Below, piece after piece: positions 15,592 through 23,231 of a DNA stretch of 64,000 nucleotides (its first letter is position 1; each line of letters starts with the position of its first letter). Where the stretch lies: contig NZ_BBRK01000004.1 in the NCBI RefSeq assembly GCF_002090115.1, positions 1,054,001-1,118,000 on the forward strand, in the 5' to 3' direction. Source of the stretch: Demequina sp. NBRC 110054 (lineage in GTDB: Bacteria > Actinomycetota > Actinomycetes > Actinomycetales > Demequinaceae). Under the pieces are notes generated by a model. The model saw only the letters and a program-made list of their open reading frames with translations, made no database searches and was not told where the DNA came from. Both the position numbers and the translations under genes were made by a program.

Positions 15592-16308
15592 TTGATCGAC
15601 GTGCATGGGTTGTCCGTCGCAGGATTGATCCTGACGATGCTGGCCTTGGCGGCGATGCCGCTCCTCTTCTTTGGCATGCCAGTCGCGGGACTGGTCCTGT
15701 TCTTCGTCGCGCGGGGGTGGGATGCGAACCGGACGCTCCGGTACGCCGACATCATCCTGCGAGGCGAGGGGCTCGACCGGTTCTTCGCGAAGCGGATGCG
15801 CCTGGTGAACCCGTTCGACGGCTCGGTCTTCCTTGGCTTCATGCGTCCGTTGGGGCGCGGCGACTGGCGCGGCCGACGATGGGCGGCGTACACGACGGTC
15901 CGCAAGGTGAGGAGCGAGGTCTACCGCGAGGTGCTTGTCGTGGCGGTGTGGTCGCCGATCCGGCTTCCCGAGGCGACGCTCGCCTACGCGACTCCGTGGA
16001 ATGCGGTCGTCGCGGGGAGGGGCAATGTCGTGGAGACCGAGTACGGCGAGTTCAACCAACGGTGGAGGGTCTTCAGCCGCCGTCGCCGGGAGCTGCACGC
16101 GATCCTCTCGCCGACGGCCGTCGAACGGCTGATGGCTCCCGAGCTGCGTGACGGCGTGCTGATGCTTGGCGGCAACACGTTCGTGCTGGAGGTCGGTGAG
16201 GACCTGAGTTCGGCGCCGCGCGTTGTCGATGCATTGATCGACGTGATCGACGGCATCCCGGCAGCTTTCGGTGGCGGTGCCTTGCCTCGAGTCCGGGACG
16301 CCCGCTGA
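15592..16308 (+). CDS. DUF3137-like membrane protein, paralogue 2
   Basis: A 238-residue divergent paralogue. A hydrophobic hairpin (LSVAGLILTMLALAAMPLLF, GMPVAGLVLFFVARG) is followed by a body in which EYGEFNQRWRVFSRRRRELH and AILSPTAVERLMAP match the core of the other three copies; GVLMLGGNTFVLEV and VVDALIDVIDGIPA correspond to their ends. The central part (VRKVRSEVYREVLVVAVWSP) is more divergent. The TTG start at 15592 has GGGGGA five bases upstream. Codon use is slightly less GC-biased than in neighbours (several ATT/GTC/TTG-type codons), possibly older or less highly expressed. Paralogy rests on my reading of the core motif. Confidence 0.62.
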   Translation: MIDVHGLSVAGLILTMLALAAMPLLFFGMPVAGLVLFFVARGWDANRTLRYADIILRGEGLDRFFAKRMRLVNPFDGSVFLGFMRPLGRGDWRGRRWAAYTTVRKVRSEVYREVLVVAVWSPIRLPEATLAYATPWNAVVAGRGNVVETEYGEFNQRWRVFSRRRRELHAILSPTAVERLMAPELRDGVLMLGGNTFVLEVGEDLSSAPRVVDALIDVIDGIPAAFGGGALPRVRDAR

Positions 16309-16478
16309 TCCGAGGACCGACTCGGACGCTGTCGAGGCGCGGCTGAAGCGACCGTTGGTCGCAGATCTGCAAAGGCAGTCTTTGCAGGAGTGATCGTGTG
16401 GCGGGCCGCTCGTTGTGGGACTAGATTCGAGGTGTGGTCGGCGTCAGGTGCCGGCCCGGACTCTGCGAGGAGCAGATC

Positions 16479-16868
16479 ATGGACTTCTTCAGCGACTTCG
16501 TCTCAATTCTGCTGTTCACACTCTGGATCATGGTGTGGGTCGCATTCATCTTCCTGGTGTTCCGCATCATCATGGACATCTTCCGCGACCAGGAGCTGGG
16601 GGGCTTCTCCAAGTTCATCTGGGCGCTGTTCGTCATCATCCTGCCGGTGCTCGGCGCGCTTGTGTACGTGCTCGTGCGCGGCAAGTCGATGTCCGCGCGC
16701 GACGTGGCCGCGGCGGAGCAGATGCGCGCCGCGCAGGTCGAGTACACCAAGGGCCTCATGACCGAGGCCGGCGCGGCCTCGGAGATCAAGGCGGCCAAGG
16801 AGCTGCTCGACTCGGGCGCCATCAGCGCCGAGGAGTACGAGGCCATCAAGGCCAAGGCGCTCGCCTGA
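16479..16868 (+). CDS. PLDc_N / SHOCT membrane protein
   Basis: A 129-residue protein with two transmembrane helices (VSILLFTLWIMVWVAFIFLV and FIWALFVIILPVLGALVYVL), the second with the PLDc_N pattern, and a C-terminal SHOCT motif (EIKAAKELLDSGAISAEEYE, AIKAKALA). SHOCT tails mark oligomerising bacterial membrane proteins. ATG 16479 has GAGGAG six bases upstream (16467-16472). The promoter is TAGATT (16422-16427), whose predicted start falls at 16434; a leaderless GTG 16434 form with 15 extra residues is possible. It lies in the middle of the DUF3137-like paralogue cluster and may be part of the same membrane system. Confidence 0.82.
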   Translation: MDFFSDFVSILLFTLWIMVWVAFIFLVFRIIMDIFRDQELGGFSKFIWALFVIILPVLGALVYVLVRGKSMSARDVAAAEQMRAAQVEYTKGLMTEAGAASEIKAAKELLDSGAISAEEYEAIKAKALA

Positions 16869-16880
16869 CCCGACTCGAAA

Positions 16881-16916
16881 CGAAGGCCGGTCCCGCAGGC
16901 GCGGGGCCGGCCTTCG
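16881..16916 (+). terminator. Strong intrinsic terminator
   Basis: CGAAGGCCGG-T-CCCGC / GCGGG-G-CCGGCCTTCG, an almost perfect 15-bp stem 12 bases after the SHOCT gene. It separates this gene from the next two paralogues. Confidence 0.8.
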
Positions 16917-17001
16917 TCGTTCCCTGGGCCCTGCCGCGCCGGACCGGGGACGTCTGCTCCCGGCCCCCGATCCGCCCTGAGCGCCCGCCTACACCCCGCC
17001 C

Positions 17002-17013
17002 CCGCATCGTCCC
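17002..17013. repeat. Dispersed motif copy, CCGCATCGTCCC, upstream of paralogue 3
   Basis: CCGCATCGTCCCTGG, the full extended form, about 24 bp before a TAGGGT -10 box (17037-17042) for the next gene. Confidence 0.8.
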
Positions 17014-17096
17014 TGGCACCATCGCGGGGGCTCCGCTAGGGTCCTACGGGTCCGGAACGTGCACCGCGTGCCGGGAAGACTTGCTGGGGGAGAGCA

Positions 17097-17780
17097 ATGG
17101 ACAACCTTTTCATCGTCGTCGCCGTGTCTCTGCTGGTGCTCGGAGCCATCGCCTATGCGTGGTTCGACAAGCGCCGCAAGGACGCGCTCAAGGCCTACGC
17201 GACCAAGCGCGGCTACTCGTATGTCGCGGAGGACCGCGAGCTCGCCGACCGTTTTCACACCCGCCCCTTCGGCGACGGCACGCGGCGTCGCGCCTACGAC
17301 GTCGTGTTCGGCGAGCGCGACGGCCTGAGGTTCACGACATACCGGTACGTCTTCGAGACGCCTCGCACCACGCACGACGGGCAGCACACCACCGACACGC
17401 ACACGTGGCAGGCCACGTGGATCGAGCTCCCGTCCGCGCTGCCGTCGCTCGCCTTCAGCCCCGACAACGCGTTCCTGCGCGCGCTTGGTGGGCTGGGCCT
17501 GCGCGACGTCGACGTCGAGTCGCACGACTTCAACCAGCGCTGGCGCGTGGTCGCGGCCGACACCGCCTTCGCGCACGCGGTGCTCGCGCCCACCGTGATC
17601 GGAGGCATGCTCGCCCCGGTCCTCGAGGACCGCATCGTGTTCGTCGAGGGCGACGCGCTCGTGGCCGTCGACAAGGGAAGGTCGGACCTGTCCGACCTGG
17701 ATGAAGTCCTCGACGCGCTGTCGGCCGTGCGCGACGCGGTGCCGTCGTTCGTGTTCACCGACTATGCGACGGGTCGCTGA
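17097..17780 (+). CDS. DUF3137-like membrane protein, paralogue 3
   Basis: A 227-residue protein: one N-terminal helix (DNLFIVVAVSLLVLGAIAYA), a short basic segment (DKRRKDALKAYATKRGYSYV), then the shared body: DRFHTRPFGDGTRRRAYDVV, GLRFTTYRYVFETPRTTHDG, WQATWIELPSALPSLAFSPD, GLGLRDVDVESHDFNQRWRV, AFAHAVLAPTVIGGMLAPVL and VFTDYATGR at the end. ATG 17097 has GGGGGAGAG upstream. It is about 45-50% similar by eye to paralogue 4, which starts 16 bp downstream, so the two arose by tandem duplication and are one operon. Function unknown. Confidence 0.7.
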   Translation: MDNLFIVVAVSLLVLGAIAYAWFDKRRKDALKAYATKRGYSYVAEDRELADRFHTRPFGDGTRRRAYDVVFGERDGLRFTTYRYVFETPRTTHDGQHTTDTHTWQATWIELPSALPSLAFSPDNAFLRALGGLGLRDVDVESHDFNQRWRVVAADTAFAHAVLAPTVIGGMLAPVLEDRIVFVEGDALVAVDKGRSDLSDLDEVLDALSAVRDAVPSFVFTDYATGR

Positions 17781-17796
17781 GGCGACCTGAGGGGGC

Positions 17797-18465
17797 ATCA
17801 TCTACGTCGTCGTCGCTCTCTTCGTGGCCGGCTGCCTCGGGCTGTTCGCCTGGGCCGCCGTCGCGGAGAAGCGCCGCTGTGCCGAGCTGAGGGCCTACGC
17901 CGCGGCGCACGGCTACCTCTACACCGAGGCGGACGACTCGTTCATCGACCGATTTCACGTCCTCCCGTTCGGACAGGGCTCGAACAAGGAAGCGCTCGAC
18001 CTCGTGGTCGGCTCGCGCGACGGGCTGAACTTCAGGACCTTCCAGTACAGGTACACGGTGGGCCGCGGTGAGGATTCGACGACGCGGCGGTGGCAGGTCA
18101 CATGGATCGACCTCCCCACAGCGCTTCCGATGCTCGCGTTCATGCCGGACGCTGCTCTGTTCCGGATGCTGGGCGGCGGGGGGCTCGGAGACGTGGACGT
18201 CGAGTCCGACGAGTTCAATCGCCGTTGGCGGGTGGCGACCCGTGAACGGGCATATGCGCATGCGGTGCTGGCGCCCACCATGATCGATGCCATGCTCGCG
18301 CCGCGGCTGAGCGGCTGCGTCGTCTTCGTCGAGGGCCGGTCGCTGGTGGTCGCGCAGCAGCGCGTCATGGAGCTGGCGGATCTGGATCTGCTTCTCGATG
18401 CTCTGGTCGCCGTGCGAGATGCTGTGCCGCGCTTCGTCTTCGAGGACTACTCGCTCGATCGCTGA
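17797..18465 (+). CDS. DUF3137-like membrane protein, paralogue 4 (unusual start)
   Basis: About 222 residues, closely matching paralogue 3: CAELRAYAAAHGYLYTEADD, DRFHVLPFGQGSNKEALDLV, WQVTWIDLPTALPMLAFMPD, GGLGDVDVESDEFNRRWRVA, AYAHAVLAPTMIDAMLAPRL, VFEDYSLDR. The first standard start is GTG 17824, but that truncates the transmembrane helix. Aligning with paralogue 3 puts the N-terminus at ATC 17797 or ATC 17800 (reading IIYVVVALFVAGCLGLFAWA), directly after a GAGGGGG ribosome site (17789-17795). So either a rare ATC start is used, the start codon has mutated, or a shortened protein is made. The 3' end is undisputed. Confidence 0.62.
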   Translation: MIYVVVALFVAGCLGLFAWAAVAEKRRCAELRAYAAAHGYLYTEADDSFIDRFHVLPFGQGSNKEALDLVVGSRDGLNFRTFQYRYTVGRGEDSTTRRWQVTWIDLPTALPMLAFMPDAALFRMLGGGGLGDVDVESDEFNRRWRVATRERAYAHAVLAPTMIDAMLAPRLSGCVVFVEGRSLVVAQQRVMELADLDLLLDALVAVRDAVPRFVFEDYSLDR

Positions 18466-18519
18466 CCGCGGTGTGGGTGACGGGGCGCGCGTGGGCGCGG
18501 GGCTGGCACGATGGTGGCC

Positions 18520-19719
18520 ATGACAGACGATGCAGTCACCCTCGGCACCCCGCTCACCCCGACCGCGACCCGCGCGATGCTCCTGGGCTCCGGCGAGCTC
18601 GGCAAGGAGGTCGCGATCGAGCTGACGCGGCTCGGCGTCGAGGTGATCGCGGTCGACCGCTACGACGGCGCCCCGGCCATGCACGTCGCTCACCGCAGCC
18701 ACGTCATCGACATGCTCGACGCGGACGCGCTGCGCGCCGTCATCGCCGCCGAGCGCCCGCGCCTCGTGATCCCCGAGATCGAGGCGATCGCGACCGACGT
18801 CCTCCTGGAGGTCGAGGCCGAAGGAGACACCCGCATCGTCCCGACCGCCCGCGCCACCAGGCTCACGATGGACCGCGAGGGCATCCGTCGCCTCGCCGCC
18901 GAGGAGCTGGGCCTGCCCACGTCGCCGTACGAGTTCGTCTCTTCCAGGGAGGACTTCGGGGCGGCCGTCGAGCGCCTCGGGACTCCGTGCGTCGTCAAGC
19001 CGGTGATGTCGTCGTCCGGCAAGGGCCAGTCGGTCGTCAGGTCCCCCGAGGACGTGGACGATGCGTGGGCCTACGCCGTCGAGGGCGGTCGCGCGGGAGG
19101 GGAGCGGGTGATCGTCGAGGGCTTCGTGGGCTTCGACTACGAGATCACGCTGCTCACGGTCCGACACGTGGGAGGGACGACGTTCCTGTCCCCGGTCGGG
19201 CACGTTCAGCAGGACGGCGACTACCGGGAGTCGTGGCAGCCGCAGGCGATGTCCGACGCGGCCCTCGCCGAGGCGGAGCGGATCGCGGGCGCCGTGACCG
19301 AGTCGCTCGGCGGCTGGGGAGTGTTCGGCGTCGAGCTGTTCGTGAAGGGCGATCGGGTGCTGTTCTCCGAGGTATCGCCGCGCCCGCACGACACGGGCCT
19401 CGTGACGCTCGCCTCGCAGGACCTGTCCGAGTTCGCGCTGCACGCGCGCGCGATCCTCGGCCTGCCCGTGGCGGCGCAGCCGCTGCGCGGAGCCTCGGCC
19501 TCGTGCGCGGTCCTCGCGGAGGGCAGCGGCGTGCCGGTCTTCTCAGGCGTCGACAAGGCGCTCGCGGTCGGCGGCGCCGACCTGCGCCTGTTCGGCAAGC
19601 CGCGGGTCGACGGCCGACGCAGGGTCGCCGTCACGGTCGCACGAGGCGACGACGTCAAGCACGCACGCCTGCGCGCGAAGGCGGCCGCAGCAGCTCTCCA
19701 CATCGACCTGGTCGAGTAG
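18520..19719 (+). CDS. purT: Formate-dependent phosphoribosylglycinamide formyltransferase
   Basis: A 399-residue ATP-grasp enzyme that makes formyl-GAR from GAR, formate and ATP (third step of purine synthesis). Seen: [19 protein letters not shown] (N-terminal fold), [50 protein letters not shown] (ATP-grasp lysine and Gly-rich loop), [42 protein letters not shown]. The length matches PurT. I chose ATG 18520; ATG 18511 three codons upstream is equally possible. No other purine gene adjoins it. Two dispersed-motif copies lie inside (18831, read Arg-Ile-Val; 19056, read Asp-Asp-Ala). Confidence 0.95.
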   Translation: MTDDAVTLGTPLTPTATRAMLLGSGELGKEVAIELTRLGVEVIAVDRYDGAPAMHVAHRSHVIDMLDADALRAVIAAERPRLVIPEIEAIATDVLLEVEAEGDTRIVPTARATRLTMDREGIRRLAAEELGLPTSPYEFVSSREDFGAAVERLGTPCVVKPVMSSSGKGQSVVRSPEDVDDAWAYAVEGGRAGGERVIVEGFVGFDYEITLLTVRHVGGTTFLSPVGHVQQDGDYRESWQPQAMSDAALAEAERIAGAVTESLGGWGVFGVELFVKGDRVLFSEVSPRPHDTGLVTLASQDLSEFALHARAILGLPVAAQPLRGASASCAVLAEGSGVPVFSGVDKALAVGGADLRLFGKPRVDGRRRVAVTVARGDDVKHARLRAKAAAAALHIDLVE

Positions 19720-19807
19720 GCGCTTTCCCCAGGTCAGAGGGACGGCGGGCCCGACTGTCACACGCCGATGCGAGCCTGGTCCCGACACCGATTCTTCAGG
19801 GGGCCAC

Positions 19808-20503
19808 ATGGCGACTCACGCACAGCTGCTCGACCGGGTCAGGACGCTGCTGGCGATCGCGGACGGCGGATCGCCGTATCCCGAGGAACGCGCGCTCGCG
19901 CGGGAGCGCGCCGAGAAGCTGATGGTCCGCCTCGCGATCGACGAGGCCGGGGTGCGGATGCCCGCCGACGAGGCGGTGCGGCCCACCACGCGGGACTTCG
20001 ACCTGTCGGGCACCTACCTCAAGGATCAGGTCATCCTCGTGTGCTCGATCGCCAGGGTGTTCTCCTGCAAGAGCGTGATCCACGGCGACCGTCGCGTCAT
20101 CTCGGTCGGGTTCGCCTCCGACCTCACGATCGTTGCCGCGCTCGTGGAGTCGCTGCTGCCCGCGATGCGCGTGGAGATGGAGGCCTACGGCGGCTCGCAG
20201 TCTCGGAGGAAGGCGTTCGCGTCCTCGTACACGGCGACGGTCACCGAGCGCTTGACGGACTTCTACGCGGGTGCGCTGCGCGAGGCCCAGTCGGAGGGCA
20301 CAGGCTCGGAGATGGTGCTCGTCGATCGAGCGAGGCAGGTCGAGCTCGCGTACGAGGAGATGTTCCCGAACCTTCGCACGGTGCGTCGCCGCGTGCTCAC
20401 CTCGTGGGAGGGGTGGAGCGAGGGAGATGCCGCGGGTCGCAGGGCCGACATCTCGCTCGGCAGGAAGGTGGATCCGGCCGCGCCGCGCGCGCTCGGTGCG
20501 TGA
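19808..20503 (+). CDS. DUF2786 domain protein
   Basis: A 231-residue protein. The N-terminal about 40 residues (LLDRVRTLLAIADGGSPYPE, ERALARERAEKLMVRLAIDE) fit DUF2786, a short helical domain of unknown function common in actinobacteria and phages. The body (LKDQVILVCSIARVFSCKSV, VISVGFASDLTIVAALVESL, AFASSYTATVTERLTDFYAG) resembles the C-terminal region of such proteins, with a helix-rich end (DRARQVELAYEEMFPNLRTV). No transmembrane segment. The last stop is 14 bp before the methyltransferase start, but that gene has its own -10 box. Function unknown. Confidence 0.8.
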   Translation: MATHAQLLDRVRTLLAIADGGSPYPEERALARERAEKLMVRLAIDEAGVRMPADEAVRPTTRDFDLSGTYLKDQVILVCSIARVFSCKSVIHGDRRVISVGFASDLTIVAALVESLLPAMRVEMEAYGGSQSRRKAFASSYTATVTERLTDFYAGALREAQSEGTGSEMVLVDRARQVELAYEEMFPNLRTVRRRVLTSWEGWSEGDAAGRRADISLGRKVDPAAPRALGA

Positions 20504-20517
20504 CTACGCTCGGACGA

Positions 20518-21237
20518 GTGAAGCAGCAGCGAGATGAGGCGGGGCCGAGCGGCGGTGACCCCGCGCGGGGGTCCGACGAGGCGCCCGGCGTCGTAGAAGC
20601 GCCCGGATCCGACGAAGCGCCCGCGCACGGCGTCGGCCCGTGGGAGGGGGAGCTTCCCGACGACGACCGTTGCGACCCCGAGCTGCTCGCGGGCGGCGAC
20701 CGCCGCAACGTGGTCGACCGCTACCGCTACTGGCGGCACGAGGCGATCGTCGCGGACCTCGACACGCGCCGGCATCCGTTCCACGTGGCGATCGAGAACT
20801 GGCAGCACGACCTCAACATCGGGTCCGTCGTGCGCACCGCCAACGCGTTCCTCGCGCAGGAGGTCCACATCGTCGGCAGGCGACGCTGGAACCGCCGCGG
20901 TGCGATGGTCACCGACCGCTACCAGCACGTGAGGCACCACCCCACCGCCGCGAACCTGGCGACCTGGGCCGCCGCATCGTCCCTGCCTGTGATCGGGATC
21001 GACAACCTCCCCGGCTCGGTGCCGCTCGAGACGTATGAGCTGCCGCGCGAGTGCGTGCTGGTCTTCGGCCAGGAGTCGGTGGGGCTGACGGACGAGCTCC
21101 GCGAGGTCGCGCAGGCGACGCTCGCGATCGCGCAGTACGGATCGACCAGGTCCATCAACGCGGGTGCGGCCGCCGCCATCGCGATGCACGCGTGGGTGCG
21201 TCAGCACGGCGACGTCGCCGCGGGACATCAGGGCTGA
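20518..21237 (+). CDS. TrmH-family RNA 2'-O-methyltransferase
   Basis: A 239-residue SpoU/TrmH enzyme transferring methyl from S-adenosylmethionine to a ribose 2'-hydroxyl in tRNA or rRNA. The three SPOUT motifs are clear: NWQHDLNIGSVVRTANAF (motif 1), ECVLVFGQESVGLTDEL (motif 2), YGSTRSINAGAAAAIAMHAW (motif 3, knot). The N-terminal about 60 residues are a low-complexity extension with repeated EAPGSDEAP. GTG 20518 follows TACGCT (20505-20510) by seven bases, so it is likely leaderless. A dispersed-motif copy (20972-20983) is read Ala-Ser-Ser in WAAASSLPVIG. The RNA target is unknown. Confidence 0.92.
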   Translation: MKQQRDEAGPSGGDPARGSDEAPGVVEAPGSDEAPAHGVGPWEGELPDDDRCDPELLAGGDRRNVVDRYRYWRHEAIVADLDTRRHPFHVAIENWQHDLNIGSVVRTANAFLAQEVHIVGRRRWNRRGAMVTDRYQHVRHHPTAANLATWAAASSLPVIGIDNLPGSVPLETYELPRECVLVFGQESVGLTDELREVAQATLAIAQYGSTRSINAGAAAAIAMHAWVRQHGDVAAGHQG

Positions 21238-21263
21238 GGGCCGCTCACGGGTCTCGACGCGGG

Positions 21264-22574
21264 TTACTCGCCGTCGTAGTAGTCCCGCGCCCGCCCGCGC
21301 CGGTCGATCAGCCCGCGGATGGCGTTGCCCGGCTTCTCGATGAGGTGGTAGCTGAACCACGCGACCCCGATGCTGATCGGCAGCACGATCGCGAGGTCCA
21401 TCGCGAGGCCGCCCCACCCGCTCGTGCCGGGGAGCAGCCCGTGCCCGTCGAGCAACAGGATCAGCGGCTCGTGCCACAGGTACAGGCTGTAGCTCACGAG
21501 GCCGAGCACCACGAGCACCTTGGTGTTCAGCGCGCGGGACCAGCGGTCCTCCTCGCCGAGCACGCTCGCGGCCAGGATGGCCACGAAGCCGAAGGCAGTG
21601 GCCGTGTGGAACCACGCGTGAAGTGCGTCGCCCGTCGGTCGCAGCGCGAGGGCGGCCACGAGCACCCCGAGCCCGACGATCCGGAGCCCCAGCGTCGCGG
21701 CCCGCGGCAGGCGGCGTGCCCCGCTCGCGACCACGACGGCGAGCAGCATGCCGAGCGCGAACTCGTCGAGCTTCGCGGGCAGGCCGAACCACACGCTCCA
21801 GTCGTCCCCCGCGGTGCCCTGCACGAGCCACGCGTCGAGCTTGTACGCGACGCTGCCGGCGAGCAGCAGCAGCGGCGTGAGCGTCGCGACCGCGAGCCCG
21901 GCGCCGCGGGACAGGCGGGGTGCGAGAGCCGCGAACGCGAGCCCGAGGATGGCGAGAAGCACGTAGAACTGGACCTCGATCGCGAGCGACCACGCGGGCC
22001 CGATCGTGTAGAAGATCTGCCCGTCGTCGTACACCTGGGTGAACGTGAGGTGCTCGAGCAGGTCCCACCAGTTCGCGTCGAGCAGCCCCCAGTTGCGCGA
22101 GGACCAGACCACGAGGATCGCGATCACGTACAGGGGGACGATGCGGGACGCGCGCCTCACGAGGAAGGAGCGGGCGCTCGGCATGTCGCCTTCGCCCGAC
22201 AGTCCCCGCACGTACGGCAGGTAGAGCAGGAAGGCCGACAGCACGAAGAACAGGCTCACGAAGCCGTCGAGGCCGTGCAGGATGCGGTATCCCCAGTCGG
22301 CGTCGCCCCCGAGCGACCCCGGGCTCTGCGCGTCGATCTGCTGGAACACGTGGTAGATCACGATGAGGAGGGCGGCGACGCCGCGGTAGCCCTCGAGCCC
22401 GGCGAACCGGGCCCCGACGGTGCGCGCGGGGTCGTCGGCGGGCGTCAGGGTGCGGGGCGCCTCCGCGGTGACGAGGTCAGACGCGGTGCTTGTCCCAGAC
22501 GCGGTGCTCATCTCAGACGCGGCCGTTGTTTCAGACACGGTGCTGTTATTAGACACAGTGCTGTTCCTAGACAC
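21264..22574 (-). CDS. Acyltransferase-3 family membrane protein (OafA/YrhL type)
   Basis: A 436-residue integral membrane O-acyltransferase with about ten helices. The signature blocks are GLEGYRGVAALLIVIYHVFQ (Arg and catalytic His), GFVSLFFVLSAFLLYLPYVR, FLVRRASRIVPLYVIAILVV and, near the end, LGLVSYSLYLWHEPLILLL. Such enzymes acetylate or succinylate surface polysaccharides. The N-terminal 35 residues are hydrophilic Ser/Thr hexapeptide repeats coded by an 18-bp minisatellite. The GTG start overlaps the HPt gene by eight bases. It is the last of five coupled genes with a glycosyltransferase fusion, so it may modify that enzyme's product. Confidence 0.92.
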   Translation of the reverse strand: MSRNSTVSNNSTVSETTAASEMSTASGTSTASDLVTAEAPRTLTPADDPARTVGARFAGLEGYRGVAALLIVIYHVFQQIDAQSPGSLGGDADWGYRILHGLDGFVSLFFVLSAFLLYLPYVRGLSGEGDMPSARSFLVRRASRIVPLYVIAILVVWSSRNWGLLDANWWDLLEHLTFTQVYDDGQIFYTIGPAWSLAIEVQFYVLLAILGLAFAALAPRLSRGAGLAVATLTPLLLLAGSVAYKLDAWLVQGTAGDDWSVWFGLPAKLDEFALGMLLAVVVASGARRLPRAATLGLRIVGLGVLVAALALRPTGDALHAWFHTATAFGFVAILAASVLGEEDRWSRALNTKVLVVLGLVSYSLYLWHEPLILLLDGHGLLPGTSGWGGLAMDLAIVLPISIGVAWFSYHLIEKPGNAIRGLIDRRGRARDYYDGE

Positions 22575-22580
22575 AGTGCT
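22480..22580. repeat. 18-bp minisatellite in the acyltransferase N-terminus
   Basis: Units start at 22480, 22498, 22516, 22534, 22552 and 22570 (last partial), consensus GACRCGGTGCTNNTNYYA. On the minus strand they encode a Ser/Thr/Ala hexapeptide repeat. The period is a multiple of three, so copy-number change keeps the frame. Confidence 0.85.
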
Positions 22581-22872
22581 CCCTCACCTTCTCGATGAGC
22601 GCCTCGACGGTGTCCGCGCCGGGGCGGGGCGCGCCGAGCTCGGCCATCAGGGTGCGGGCGACGACGCTGCCCTCGGGTCGCTCGTACGAGCCCAGCGCTC
22701 CCGCGAGGTTGTGGGCGGCGCGGTGCGCGTCGCGGATTGCCTGATCGGAGCCGGACGCGCCCGCGCGGATCGCCGCGAGCCCCTCCTCGAGGGTCGCGAG
22801 GCGCTCGGCCACGGTCGGCCTGAACCTCTCCCACAGCGCGGCGATGATCGCCGACGGGTCCTGCGCGCTCAT
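22567..22872 (-). CDS. HPt-domain phosphotransfer protein
   Basis: A 101-residue protein that is a single histidine-containing phosphotransfer domain: four-helix pattern with IRDAHRAAHNLAGALGSYER, where His precedes NLAGALGS as in the HxLKGs motif (Ala replaces the usual Lys). ATG 22872 overlaps the stop of the receiver gene (ATGA), and its own stop overlaps the acyltransferase start. It is expected to pass phosphate between receiver domains, so it completes a multistep relay with the kinase, the CheY-like protein and the receiver on the glycosyltransferase. It has no kinase domain. Confidence 0.82.
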   Translation of the reverse strand: MSAQDPSAIIAALWERFRPTVAERLATLEEGLAAIRAGASGSDQAIRDAHRAAHNLAGALGSYERPEGSVVARTLMAELGAPRPGADTVEALIEKVREHCV

Positions 22873-23231
22873 GCGTCCCACCCCGCGGCGGTCGCCACCT
22901 GCGCCGCGAGGGTGCGCGGCGCGAAGGGCTTCGGGACGAAGCCGTCCACGTCGTCCGAGACGGGCGGCGTGGGGGAGGCGCTCATCATGAGGATCGGCGT
23001 GCGCGCGAGCGAGGGCAGCGCCCGCAGCCTCGCGGCGACCGTGAGCCCGTCGTCGCCGGGCATGAGGTGGTCGAGCAGGATCGCGTCGGGCGTCTCGGCT
23101 CCGGCCGCGGCGAGCGCGTCGTCCCCGTCGACGGCCTCGATCATCCGCAGCCCGCCGATGGTCTCGAGCGCGACGCGCGCGATCGCGCGCAGGTCCGGCT
23201 CGTCGTCGACCACGAGGATCGTCCTGGTCAT
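22869..23231 (-). CDS. CheY-like single-domain response regulator
   Basis: A 120-residue receiver: acidic pair in ILVVDDEPDLRA, phosphoacceptor Asp in AILLDHLMPGDDGLTV, Ser in ILMMSASP, Lys in GFVPKPFAPRTL. There is no output domain. ATG 23231 overlaps the kinase stop by four bases (ATGA). Between a histidine kinase and an HPt protein it is best read as the intermediate of a phosphorelay; a phosphate sink is the alternative. Confidence 0.92.
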   Translation of the reverse strand: MTRTILVVDDEPDLRAIARVALETIGGLRMIEAVDGDDALAAAGAETPDAILLDHLMPGDDGLTVAARLRALPSLARTPILMMSASPTPPVSDDVDGFVPKPFAPRTLAAQVATAAGWDA

